From Schizochytrium sp. TIO01 (taxonomy: Eukaryota > Sar > Bigyra > Thraustochytrida > Thraustochytriidae), in NCBI GenBank assembly GCA_004764695.1, contig SMSO01000037.1, positions 3,532,337 through 3,596,336 of the forward strand: a DNA stretch of 64,000 nt. The letters are read 5' to 3'. The translations under genes and the position numbers were made by a program. Numbering within the stretch: position 1 is the first letter of the stretch; every line of letters starts with the position of its first letter. Positions 1 through 10,627 of the stretch are shown here, piece after piece. The notes below the pieces were generated by a model. It was not told the origin of the DNA, ran no database searches, and worked only from the letters and a program-made list of their open reading frames with translations.

Positions 1-758
1 ATGATGACTCCACGTTCTCCAAGTGTCAAGTTGAGGATTTGGCCATTACCATCGTACATCACCATGGTAGGGAACATTGTACCTTCCCAGATTGGAGTAG
101 CTTGGCAAGGGCTTCCGTTTTGCGTGTGGTCGTACCACCAAGGCTGCGGGTCATCAGTATTAGGCTGACGTGTACGCCTGACAAATTCACATGAGTTTCC
201 CCAGGGATCGAGCTGATTCCCACATCGCACAGGGCCATGGGTACAGTCACTGGCACGCCGGTCATCACAGATAAGCCATTTGTCCCGTGTTCCATCGAAT
301 GCTGTACAGCGAGGATCGCCCCAGCATACGCAGGTAGAGCAGCAAAGTTCGTCAGAGGAGACGTTTTCGTACGTGAAGGCAAAGTCAAGTTTGAGATATG
401 CGTTTTCCGGCTCGCAGCCCGTAGCATTTGAGTCACAGTATGCGTTGGTAATCTCAACCATCCGACAGCTGTCATCGCTTTGCAGCACACGGGAGGTATC
501 GGGGGAAGCGAGCTTGTTATCTTTCACGCCCATAAGCATACGGCGCACATCTGTACTTGCCACAAGATTCGGGCAGCAAGATTCCAGTGTCGCAGGTCCA
601 GCAAGTGACGAAGACTCGCCTAGGGCGGCGGTGGGGTCCAGACACGCAAAATTGCTCAGCTCTAGCTGCTGCGTAGTGCTTGTGCAACCGATGCTTTGAG
701 CCGAAACTTTAGCCACGAGGACGGCCAGCACAACAACAGCGCTAGTGGGGGCCTTCAT
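1..758 (-). CDS. Copy 1: secreted Cys-rich VWD-like two-lobe family protein, 5' part only
   Basis: The frame opens at ATG 758-756 and stays open to the left edge, giving the first 252 residues; the rest lies outside the window. The first ~20 residues form a signal peptide (MKAPTSAVVVLAVLVAKVSA, cleavage predicted before QSIGC). Then come the family blocks: ESCCPNLVA, an arginine-rich stretch, RVLQSDDSC, an ELCCSTCVCWGDPRCTAFDG block near residue 145, an ICDDRRAS block, the DPWGN segment and a GSPCQ...LGERG segment. These match copies 2-6 almost residue for residue in order, and I see no frameshift in the visible part. No enzyme motif is seen. From the family I infer a secreted extracellular coat or adhesion protein. 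Whether a PT linker and second lobe follow cannot be seen. Confidence 0.9.
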   Translation of the reverse strand, partial: MKAPTSAVVVLAVLVAKVSAQSIGCTSTTQQLELSNFACLDPTAALGESSSLAGPATLESCCPNLVASTDVRRMLMGVKDNKLASPDTSRVLQSDDSCRMVEITNAYCDSNATGCEPENAYLKLDFAFTYENVSSDELCCSTCVCWGDPRCTAFDGTRDKWLICDDRRASDCTHGPVRCGNQLDPWGNSCEFVRRTRQPNTDDPQPWWYDHTQNGSPCQATPIWEGTMFPTMVMYDGNGQILNLTLGERGVI

Positions 759-2545
759 TGTTCAAGGCAACTGCTTTGATTGCCCGTGATTCAAGGTCCT
801 TCTTGATGAACCCTCTCCTGTTGTTATTACAACGTAGGAGTTATTCGAGATTTGATGTTGCCGCGGGGTGCACCAGGTTCAGGTGCCCTCGCCGTGGTTC
901 GTCGGTAGCTGTGCTGGTCCAGAGCTCCTTTGCTGAGCCCTGGCTACACAATTTCAGGTTTGCTTTGCTTCTTCAGGATGCACGGACCCCGATGCATAAT
1001 TTTAACCAATCAAGCGCGCCTCGATTCTTGAAGAGGGCGGCCAAGATACTCTTTAAGCTGGGATGAGTTAGGATGAGAGAAAAGTGGGAACATCACTTTT
1101 TTTTAATTCAGACCATATTTTCTTACTTCCCGGGCTGTTAATGAAAATCAAGTGAACAAACAAACAAACAAACAAACAAGAAAAGCAAGTAATCATACAC
1201 AAGTATTTTCAAGCTCAAAGCAAATCCTTTGCAAGAAAGTCCAAAGCATATCACAAACCAGACCGTACTTCTGTGCCCAAGGTTTGAAACAGCTATAGGC
1301 GCCTTCGTCAGCACTCCACACGACAATATATACCCCATAATTAGTGCATTCCCGTCTATTTCTATTCCAGTTTCCGGCGGCCTTCCATTTTCATTTTATT
1401 TTCATTTTTATTAAATTAATTATTTTTTTTGCATTCAGTCACGAGACTGCCACTGTCGCCAGAGAGCCCTTGCGAGAACTGTTAACCCGCAGCCAGATTC
1501 ATCACCTTGTCTGTTATCGCCACCTCCTCTACTTTAGCCTGCGGTGACAGTACGAGACACGGTTCTGCTGGTTTTAAAACAAGAAAAAGCGCCAAAAGAG
1601 CAAAAACCAAAAAAACATGGCTCTCCAGTTTGTCTGTTGTAGTTCTGCTGTTCCAAGTGAGAGGATCTAACTCGCCTTCTCTGCGGACCGTGACAACGCG
1701 AAAGCGAGCGCTGAGAAGAGAGGTCCATGCACAGCTTTCTTTTACGGCCCGTGATGTCCACACGGGTGTTCTGAGCGGCCGTCGCACCGCAGAAGCCCTG
1801 AGATGCGGAGAAAGTGCAATTGCGTGAATGCATGAACAAACACGTTCTCTGCGAAAGCCACTTTTCCTCAAATCTAGAACGGCGTTCTCTTCGCGTGGAG
1901 AAGAGAACGGCGGCGAAGAGGAAGGAAGGAATTCAAACCATCAGTCGATCGATTCGAAAAGAGCGAAGGCGCACGCCCGCCTTTAGGCGGCCCTAGCGCA
2001 CTCCTAGCGAGTGCGTGCCAGGAATGGTCGATCGATTACGCACTTTTGCACGAGGCAGGAAAAAGCGCGAAGAAAGTGGAGAAAAGTAGAAATCACACTC
2101 CGCATTCTCTGATGTGCACTTGAGAGGGCGCCTTCGAGAAAGCAGTGGCGCCACCGATTGAGCGATGGCTTGCGCGAATGAAGTGCCGTCGATCGAACGT
2201 CGCCGCGTCCATCCACAGGTTGACAGGCAACTGAAGAGCGAGCGTGCCACGGGAAAGGATCAAGGAATGAACTTGCATGAACTTGAATGAACTTGAGCTT
2301 GAGTGTCTCATATGAATGATGAAACATGGTTCGGACTACGCGGTGTCCTGTATCTCGGCACACCGCCGTGACTGGAGTTTGTTTGTTATGGAATAAATGT
2401 CGCAGAAGAAGTACTTCCAAGTTTGACTTCGGTATTTGGTTTGCTTTTCCATTATGCAAGTTCTTTCTTTATTCTGCTGTGCGAGTAGAAAAGAACAAAG
2501 GGCAGCTTGAAAATAAAGTGAGCGCCGAATCAAGATCCACGAAGG
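759..2545. other. Intergenic, upstream of copy 1
   Basis: No convincing gene. It holds the 5' flank of copy 1, including a CCCGTGATT word at 783-791, a short (CAAA)n run near 1155-1180, and a moderately GC-rich stretch (about 1450-2300). Several overlapping frames of 100-150 codons occur there on both strands, but none resembles a known family and none is favoured over its competitors. A near-match CCCGTGATG lies at about 1748. Confidence 0.5.
783..791 (-). promoter_or_regulatory. CCCGTGATT word (AATCACGGG in gene sense) upstream of copy 1
   Basis: Exact nine-base word 25-33 bases upstream of the copy 1 start codon, followed by CAAGG as at copy 5 (CAATGG). The same word lies upstream of copies 4, 5 and 6 in the same orientation. 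A regulatory role is inferred only from this recurrence. Here it may fall inside the transcribed leader. Confidence 0.3.
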
Positions 2546-2801
<256 letters not shown>

Positions 2802-2957
2802 GCATTCAAATAAATTGAAGATGGATGCACAAAGAAGAACCAAGACAGAAAAGCGGCACGAATATGTTGCGGTATGGGAGGACGTATGTACAAACCTGCC
2901 ACTCTGCAGGGAAAGAAGAAGACACTCCAATGAAGTGAGTGTTTGGGGAGACATGCT

Positions 2958-3257
2958 ATGCATTCATTCATTGATACATTCATTGATATTTCATTCATTC
3001 ATTGATATATTCATTGATATTTCATTCATTCATTGATATATTCATTGATATTTCATTCATTTATTGATACATTCATTGATATTTCATTCATTCATTGATA
3101 TATTCATTGATATTTCATTCATTTATTGATACATTCATTGATATTTCATTCATTCATTGATATATTCATTGATATTTCATTCATTTATTGATACATTCAT
3201 TGATATTTCATTCATTCATTGATACATACATACATTCATTCATTCATTCATTCATTC
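2958..3257. repeat. 31-bp minisatellite with 62-bp higher-order alternation
   Basis: About eight units of 31 bases built from ATTC and GATA words (core TCATTCATTCATTGATA then T/C-ATTCATTGATATT). After the first few units, two variants alternate strictly: one has CATTGATATATTC and the other TATTGATACATTC. The period is therefore 62 bases. The array ends in plain CATT repeats up to 3257. It is non-coding. Confidence 0.93.
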
Positions 3258-4171
3258 ACTGACTCATTCCTTGGCTGATCTATCTTATCCATTGGTGCCG
3301 CTGTTTGTTCACTTCCTCCCTCTGCTTCCTTCCTTGCTTCCTCACTTCCGCACTTCCTTACAAGACTCCTCCGGCATGCAGGCTGCCTGGAAGAGAGAGC
3401 AGAGGCGAAGAAGGCGCGCAAACCATCGAAGCTTTCCATGAATCGATCGATCACTGATGCATTGCAACAGCGGGTCTGACAAAGTTGGAATGTGCGTGAT
3501 CCCTTGATTCCTGAAGGACTGGCAGCCAGCTAGAGGAAAGCCTAGGGCCACGCTTGGCGTGCGTTGTTCAGACTCCCTCCTCTCACGTGGGAAGTAGAGC
3601 GACGCCTCCTTCTTGCTGCCGTAGGACCTGCCTACGCAGTGCTAGTGCTGTAGGATAGATGCATTAAAACATTCATTTTGATGAATCATGCTCAGAAAAG
3701 TGCCATGCGGGTTTCAGAGAGTGCGAGGGAGAATGAACGCAAAAGAGCGGAAGAGGCAGAACTCTTCTTAGGAGGTAATGAACGAATGAATGAATGAATG
3801 AGCCAAGGCGAAAGAAAGTCTTTTCGCTGGTTCTGCAGCAAGCTGTGAAAGCAAGCCAAAGCAGTCGCTCAATTCAAGCAGCGATTCTGCTTTTTAAAGG
3901 CGTATTCTCTTTTCTACGTGGGGTCTGCTTCACAGGCAGTTGTGACAGGCACTTTGAATGAATGCAATGAGTGGGGCGCTGTTCTGGTCGAAAGAGGCTT
4001 TAGCCCAAAGTTTCGAGAAAGTATATTCATTCTAAAGGGACTCTCCCGAAGGCACTCCGGTTTATGAGGGTTTCATTGAGGAAGCGGTATTCCCTGTAGT
4101 CTCCGAATCATCCCTTTGCACCAGCACTTCCACGAATGGCGTCCTGTGGGTACCAAGATAGACGTCATGTA
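3258..4171. other. Intergenic spacer between satellites
   Basis: Mixed-composition DNA with a small (GAAT)n run at about 3780-3800. Only short competing frames are present, and no gene or RNA was recognised. Confidence 0.5.
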
Positions 4172-4342
4172 TAAACAAACAAACAAACAAACAAACAAAC
4201 AAACAAACAAACAAACAAACAAACAAACAAACAAACAAACAAACAAACAAACAAACAAACAAACAAACAAACAAACAAACAAACAAACAAACAAACAAAC
4301 AAACAAACAAACAAACAAACAAACAAACAAACAAACAAATAA

Positions 4343-4376
<34 letters not shown>
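4172..4376. repeat. (AAAC)n microsatellite followed by (TA)n
   Basis: About 42 AAAC units run to about 4344, directly followed by about 15 TA units (4347-4376). Frames through it read as Lys-Gln-Thr-Asn on the plus strand or Phe-Val-Cys-Leu on the minus strand and are artefacts. With the two arrays at 2.5-3.3 kb it forms a roughly 1.8-kb satellite cluster. Confidence 0.97.
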
Positions 4377-4380
<4 letters not shown>

Positions 4381-7035
4381 AGTTAAAAAAGTCTCGGATT
4401 GATGACTTTCTGGTCTCAAGCAGCGCTGAGCTAGTGGCTTTTCCTGCTCTCGCACAAGGACGGCACAAGGACGGCGCAAGGACAGGCCCAGTTTACCATT
4501 TACGGCAGCTCAAGGGCTTGAGATGCAAAGATGCATCATCCTATTTCTGCAAGCAGGTCGGCCAACTAATGAGCGTCCGAGAGGCCGGGGGGGGAGGCCA
4601 CGCCGCGGCGTTCATGGGCGCTGTAGTAGGGTAACTAGCTAGCTAGCTATAGCTAATAAGTCCGAGCTGTGTGAATGAGCGATGCGTCTCGGAGAGCCAT
4701 CTTTGATTCTTTGATGGCGCGTGTTATGACTATTTAGCATCGCAGTCTGAGGGCTGAAAAGGAGCGGATCTGTAACATCGCTCGGGATCGATCGAGTGGG
4801 CCAACGTGAACTTGAGGAAAGAGCTCTTGGTTGTTGTAAACGCGGCGCAAGACGCGACAAATTCCGGCGCCGTGATTGAGGAGGTTTGGGAAAGCTTGCC
4901 CACTCCACTGTCGCATCCACACATCGCGACGCAAAACCGATCGACGCTGCCGTCCTTATCAGTGAATCACGCCGCGGCGGCAGTGGGTGCAACATTCATC
5001 TGCAGCGCAAGCTTAAAGATCTCTTGAGAATTGATTTGTGTATATCGGATAATAATCCAATCTTGGTTTGATTATGCATGCATAGGCGGATAGAGAGAGA
5101 GAGACATGTCTTGCAGGTTAAGTCTTTTCGATTTGGAAATCCACGAAGAAGGTACTTGTTGTAGACAATATGATAAATGTACGCTCCATGATTGGCACTC
5201 GACAGGTAATCAATCACCCTTTTGCCAGAGACTGAGGAGGATCAGGCGGAAGCGCGAAGCTTCGACGCAGACGGAAAAGAGTATTGCGCAGGTCAGCGTC
5301 ACGACAATACTCTTTGGTCGCCCTTTTCAGGGCCCTCATTCTTTCTTAATTCAAAGTTCTAGGTTATCGTGGTCCCTGGTCGATTGAGAAGCAACTGCAG
5401 AGAAAGAAATGATCCTCCGTGAGAGTGAAAGCTTTCTCTGGTTCTCTTCTTGATATAGAATGTAAGATGTAAGGGCCAATGCACTCATTGTGCAACTTAT
5501 ATAGAAATAGCCCAGCGGGCTAGCTTTTATTCAGAATAAAGCTCCATCATCATGATCATATGTATTTTTCAAGAATCATGTTAAATTAAAAGGATCTCTG
5601 ATGCGAAAATAATAAAAAGAAGAAGAAGAAAAAGAAGAAGAAGAAGAAGAAGCTGAAATAGCAGGTATTTACGCAATAGTGCTTACCTAAGTAAGTACCT
5701 ATCTACATATCTTGGACAAGAATAAGAATAAGAAGGTTTAGAGGGGAGCAGACTCAAGCGCATCCCGGCCAACGTAAACTCGAAAATGCCTCTGAGCTGC
5801 AACGTTTACTCTAGCTAGGCGTGAAGCATGGCCCAGGCAATACTTATTTCATACTTCTAAAAGGGAAAGGGACCACGGCATATTGCTGGCCACTGCCTGC
5901 CTGCCTGCCACCCGGCTTGGCATGGCCATCATGACTACGACTTGGCAACCTTCACAAAGAGCGTGGCCACATACGAAATTTTAAGCCTGAGAAGGCCAGA
6001 CTCTGGTTATCGCTCTTTGCGGCGCTGGATTCTTTCTGCCGCTACCCTAGCTACTATCTCTATAGGAGCACAAAGGAGACAGAGAAAATGGTGGCAAGAT
6101 GGCAGACCCTTAACAGTAGCGATTGAAAGGTTTAGCTCTCGTGACCTTTTTTGCAACAATTCAGGCTAAAGGGCTCGACAACACGACAGCAAACCGCAAT
6201 GGTGCCAGAACATCAGGAAAATTCGGTGTCACTCTTTGGAGTATCGCTGCGACGATCTTTTCATTGGGGGAGAACTCAGATCAAAACATGATTTTTGTTC
6301 TTGCTTGTCGCGTTCGAGGATAGGAGTGCTTCTGCTTTGGCTTGAGTTTCTTGTCGTTTCTTTCTGAATACTAAGAATGCAAAAACTTGTCTCTCAGAGA
6401 CAAGACAAGACAAGTAAAAGTGATTTAGCGGAAGGTATATGCAGACCAGGGGAGCTTGGGCTGGATCATGTAGACGATGCGCTGCATGGACAAAATCCAT
6501 AGGTCTTCCCTCCGAGATCGTTGTAGAACATAGTATTTGAAGTACCTAGTCTTTTGAAAATGACACGCATAAATGAAGTGTTTTGAGAACCAATGTAAGC
6601 AGAACTTGCATGTCCTCTTTCTTTTTTGTTGCGCCCAGAAAGAGAATTATTGGCAAGCCTCCCTGGGTGCAACTATGCTAATTTTTTGAATTACCAGATT
6701 GTGCTCGTTTGTTGTCTCGTACAACTATATAGCAGACAGTACAACTCCTTTTATTTGAAGCGATACCTCCCAAAAAGCAGTCTGCATTGCGCTTGTCTAT
6801 GGGGTAATAAACATGTTCAACGTGAAGAGATGTCAAATATTTGCGAAAACAAATCTTGGAAAGGACGAACAAAGAACAAAGAACAAAGAACAATACTGCG
6901 CTCAGATCTTAAGATAGAGACAAGAACATCCGGATTTTTACAAAAGATTTACAATAAAACAATGCGTAGGTGAGGTTTTTGGCTGTTCATTTTACAAATA
7001 ACAAAAGCAGTTGGAATCATTAAATGCCCATACTT
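4377..7035. other. Intergenic, no gene recognised
   Basis: Contains a (TAGC)n patch near 4633-4655, a purine (AAG)n run at about 5615-5653 and AT-rich unique DNA. Frames of 60-118 codons are present on both strands, without recognisable domains or a consistent codon bias. The 4.4-5.4 kb part is GC-richer than its surroundings. Confidence 0.5.
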
Positions 7036-7480
7036 AGATGAGTCTGGTCAGTTAGAAGTCGACTAACAAAGCAAAAGCTAAAAGCCTTGAAGAAGGCCGA
7101 GGTGGGCTTACTTATGAACGTTGGCTTTACAGGTTAGTAATCTGCTGTCTTTGAAGTTGAGAAGATTGATTCATATCATAATTATGCTACGAGATAATAT
7201 TGGGTTTCACTATTCTCATCAGAAGCGAATCAGGTAAGGTGAACTTATCTCCTTGACCATCAATCAAGACTCGCCATACTTATTCTATCCAAGTGAATGT
7301 ATATTCCAGCTTCTGATACTTTTTCTTTTCCTTTTTGACGCCGTGTGTTATGACTACACCTCTGTCTGTGTGTAGCTCTCTTCTAATGTCTGTCCTCGAA
7401 AAGTTAGTATTTGCAATGACACGCCACGAACTCTAGCAATGACATGTCCACACGATCCTTCGATTTGAGATCTCAACAGT
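7036..7480. mobile_element. Decayed dispersed element, copy A
   Basis: Weakly similar to copies B and C at both ends. It begins with a TCTGGTCAGTTAGAAGT-type segment. It ends with a block that reads on the minus strand as a broken form of the helix-turn-helix-like EGTSGQDIARVLGV segment (here about IEGSCGHVIARVRGV). The middle is strongly diverged. No intact frame remains. I infer an old transposon relic, and the family is not identified. Confidence 0.5.
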
Positions 7481-9191
7481 CCTCTACCTGCTTGTCTATG
7501 CTCTTAAGTTAAAAAAACAAACAAAAAAACAATGGAAGGCTTCCTATCAGCGTATAGGTTTCTGTTCTTCTGTGATCTTACAGTAAATATTATACACTGG
7601 TACCAGGTTCGAGAAGCTAAACAAAAGCATGAGCTTAGTCTGTGATTAAGCGTATCCCATATTGACTCCAGGGAATATTCAGATAATTATTGAGAAAAAA
7701 GGCAAGGCATGAAAAAATCATTTGTAATGATTAACGTCTCGATGTGTGAAATCTAATGTTACGTCTTCAAGAGTCTAGTATTTGCCATGAATCTCTTGGT
7801 TTTGGCAAACTTTGCTTTGCTCCAACTCCTATGAACATTGTATTGCCTAGCTTAAGTATCCAAGCTGCAAGGAGGGGTCTCGTGCCTGCCATATTGGTTT
7901 CCTCAAACTTTGCTACTATGCAGGCCTCAGCACCGACTGCATCGGACAAAAGGGATATCAACTTCGATTTGAATAAGCTTTCTGAGGGGTCAAAACAGAG
8001 CAGATTAATGACAAGTTTGAAATGTGGACGTTTCACAGGTCATGGTCACTTGCCAGCCCCACTGTTTGGAATCTAAACATCTTCTCAACCCTATCCAACA
8101 CTCTAGCTACCGATTTGCTCGCCACCGCTACTTTTTCTCGTTCCTTCTTAGTGTGCCGTAACTGCTATTCTGAGGCAAAGAGTCACATCTACTCAATCTC
8201 TGTAATGCCTTGGATTTGTGCCGAAGCCTGCGATCTCGTCCTAGTTGCCTATCCAGTTAATTTTAATGAAATAGTTTAGCTAATGTAGAATATTTTAAAT
8301 CATACTCTTGGCTTTACATTCCATCATGCCACGCGGGGAACACCTCCTTTCATTCGCACTGAGAAGTAAAGTCGCGTAGGACCGGCTCAGTAGTATGATA
8401 GGGGACTGCATGTGAAGCCTCGCAGTTGAATATTTTCATCCTTCTTTCAGATAGACCTATCTCTACATTTTTTTAACCTACATCGAAAGCAGCTCCTAGT
8501 ATATGACAGTGGAATAAAGGTCATCCTCGAGCCTATTTTGAACAATGGGCGACATTCAACTATCCTTAAGGACACCAAGAAGGTGTTACTATTTAACCCA
8601 TCATCCTCATCATATGTAACACAAAGTTTTTACCGAAGTCATTTTCAATGGTCATATTCAAGAGCCAATTAAGCAGAATCTGTGAGACGAAGTTTATCTA
8701 GATGTAATGGAGTGCTTCATCATGATCTCAAAGTTCTCAACAATGTTATGAAACTCGACATTTTGGAGAACTCTTTTTGTACTCAATTCTGAGATATTGT
8801 AAAAACCACAGTTGCTTCTATTGTTTGAATGATGTTACGCTCTTCAAGAATGTACCTGCAAATTCAAATGCTAGTTTCGTTGCCCTCCCAACAAAGGCCT
8901 TAGTAGATGAAGCCAGACACAGAAAACTTTGCTGGGTATTAAACTTGTCGAAACAACGGATCACTCCCATACGTACTTTTAACATCATAAATGTTGCACC
9001 TTAAAACATAGTTTGATGTACATTATGATGAGTAGTTACCATTTTATTTTACTTAAGAGAAATGTGGTACAGGGTGAAAATTGAAAAACATTATACTTGC
9101 GTGAATCTGATTAGCTGATCAAGGGTACTATAGTAGTAATGAATTAACACATTCAAATAATAATAGTAGGATCGTATTCTTGGCAATCTGT
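7481..9191. other. Intergenic between element copies A and B
   Basis: AT-rich. The 7.75-8.28 kb part has overlapping open stretches of 85-106 codons on both strands, and 8.78-9.00 kb has one of 75 codons. None resembles a family I know. Lying between two relics, they could be internal parts of a larger decayed element, but nothing here proves it. Confidence 0.35.
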
Positions 9192-9617
9192 TAGTGCTGA
9201 AAATGATTCTGGTCAGCGTGAGGTTGACTATAAAGATGAAAGGACGGGTCTTGATAAAGCTTTTAAGAAGGTTGGTTTAAGAGTGTTAGCGAGCTGCTGT
9301 CGTGGAAAATGAATTCCAGGGCAGATGGACTTATGTGGTAAAGAAGGAGGTTAAGACATTCTTGAAAGGTGTTAGAGATAATCGATGGGGTTAGGTTAGT
9401 TCAACCTCTACAACCATCGATCCAAGTTACACCATGCTTGGATGTAGGTAATGTGTACTCACACTTCTGGTCCTTGCCTCCGGCAGTCACATGATTCTGG
9501 CTGCCTACTCTTGCTCTATTGTAGGCCCTATGTCTACTAGGGTTTCATAAACGGACGCCAAGAACCCTAGCAATGTCTTGTCCACTAGTTCCTTCGATCG
9601 GAGATCTCAACAGTTAG
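9192..9617. mobile_element. Dispersed element, copy B (best preserved with C)
   Basis: Aligns along its length with 29,048-29,450. A 114-base core (9344-9457) differs from copy C at one base, while the following 160 bases differ at about 23 positions. The core contains an inverted repeat, ATCGATGG at 9381-9388 and CCATCGAT at 9414-9421. On the minus strand the right part reads SPIEGTSGQDIARVLGV, a plausible helix-turn-helix of the G-x-S-x-x-x-I-A-x-x-L-G-V type found in many transposases. The frame then meets a stop but continues open for about 50 codons. Inference: a non-autonomous or dead DNA-transposon-like element. Confidence 0.6.
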
Positions 9618-10627
9618 GGACACGCGTAAGCAATTATTTACCATAAAAAGACTGCAAAAGTAAAAAAACACCAAATGAAAATCCTAGCATTTTGAAGACC
9701 TACGCGTTATATGCGTCACGTTGAATAATGTGGGTACTGCTGCTTTGTTGTGTACCTCTTTTTCTACTGCCAATCACATCTAAAGCATCTTGATTTATCC
9801 TAAGGTATACATGAACTATGCAGGCCCGCTTGTGTATTCTTATACTAGCTAAAGGGACATTAGTGAGCGAAGTGTCTTTCACAGACCCTGTAAAAAATAA
9901 TAAAATTTGCACACCGTACTTACGGACGAGAAAAGATAATTTAAACTTTAATTTTATTGCTGGCGTATTTCAACTAATGCTTTGCTGTCTACTCTCTAGA
10001 GACTGCCAAGAGTCTGGTGAACCCCATCCTGGTCTTCTATTTTCTCTTGTTAGTGGCTTGGTATTGAATAAACTTATACATTATTTTATCTTCTTAATAT
10101 AGATAGTTGACCAAGGATTAATCCGAATAGAATTCTATCAGTAATTATTGTGCAAATTGTCAAAATCCTGAGTGATGGTTAAGCCCATACACGAAAACTT
10201 CACCATTTAAAACCAACACAAGGCATGCAACATTTAGCTTATCAATTTAAATAACGTGACTATAAATAATTCCTGAATCTTTAACCTAAACGTCTTGATA
10301 TCTATAGAGCCTAAATCAATATAAATTCAAAGTATGTCCCATCATTCAAACATTTTTACTAAACCTTTACAATCTACTTCTACTTAGTCAAAATTATTTT
10401 TCCAGATTTGCAGACTCTAGTACTTCAAGGTTGTATGTCTCAATATCTTCAAGAATAAGGTTGACATTAAAACGTAACATTGTGCCACTTCAAGGAACCT
10501 ATCATGAAAGGTTAATAGTAATAATGCTGCCACCAAGACAAAACAGGAGAAAAGGAATCTAGCTTTCAGCCAATAATCCAATAGTCAAGATATTTGTTTA
10601 AACGGAAGAAAGGGGAAACATTCTGAT
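9618..10627. other. Intergenic, 3' flank of copy 2
   Basis: AT-rich, with no gene recognised. The downstream (3') untranslated region and polyadenylation site of copy 2 should lie at its right end, but no signal can be assigned with confidence. Confidence 0.5.

Noticed and set aside
1482-1871. 129-codon minus-strand frame with a hydrophobic C-terminal part
   Set aside because: It competes with two overlapping frames of similar length on both strands, has no family match, and the region is only mildly GC-rich, which lengthens chance frames.
4116-4634. Frames with Lys-Gln-Thr-Asn or Phe-Val-Cys-Leu repeats
   Set aside because: They are products of the (AAAC)n array in different frames and strands.
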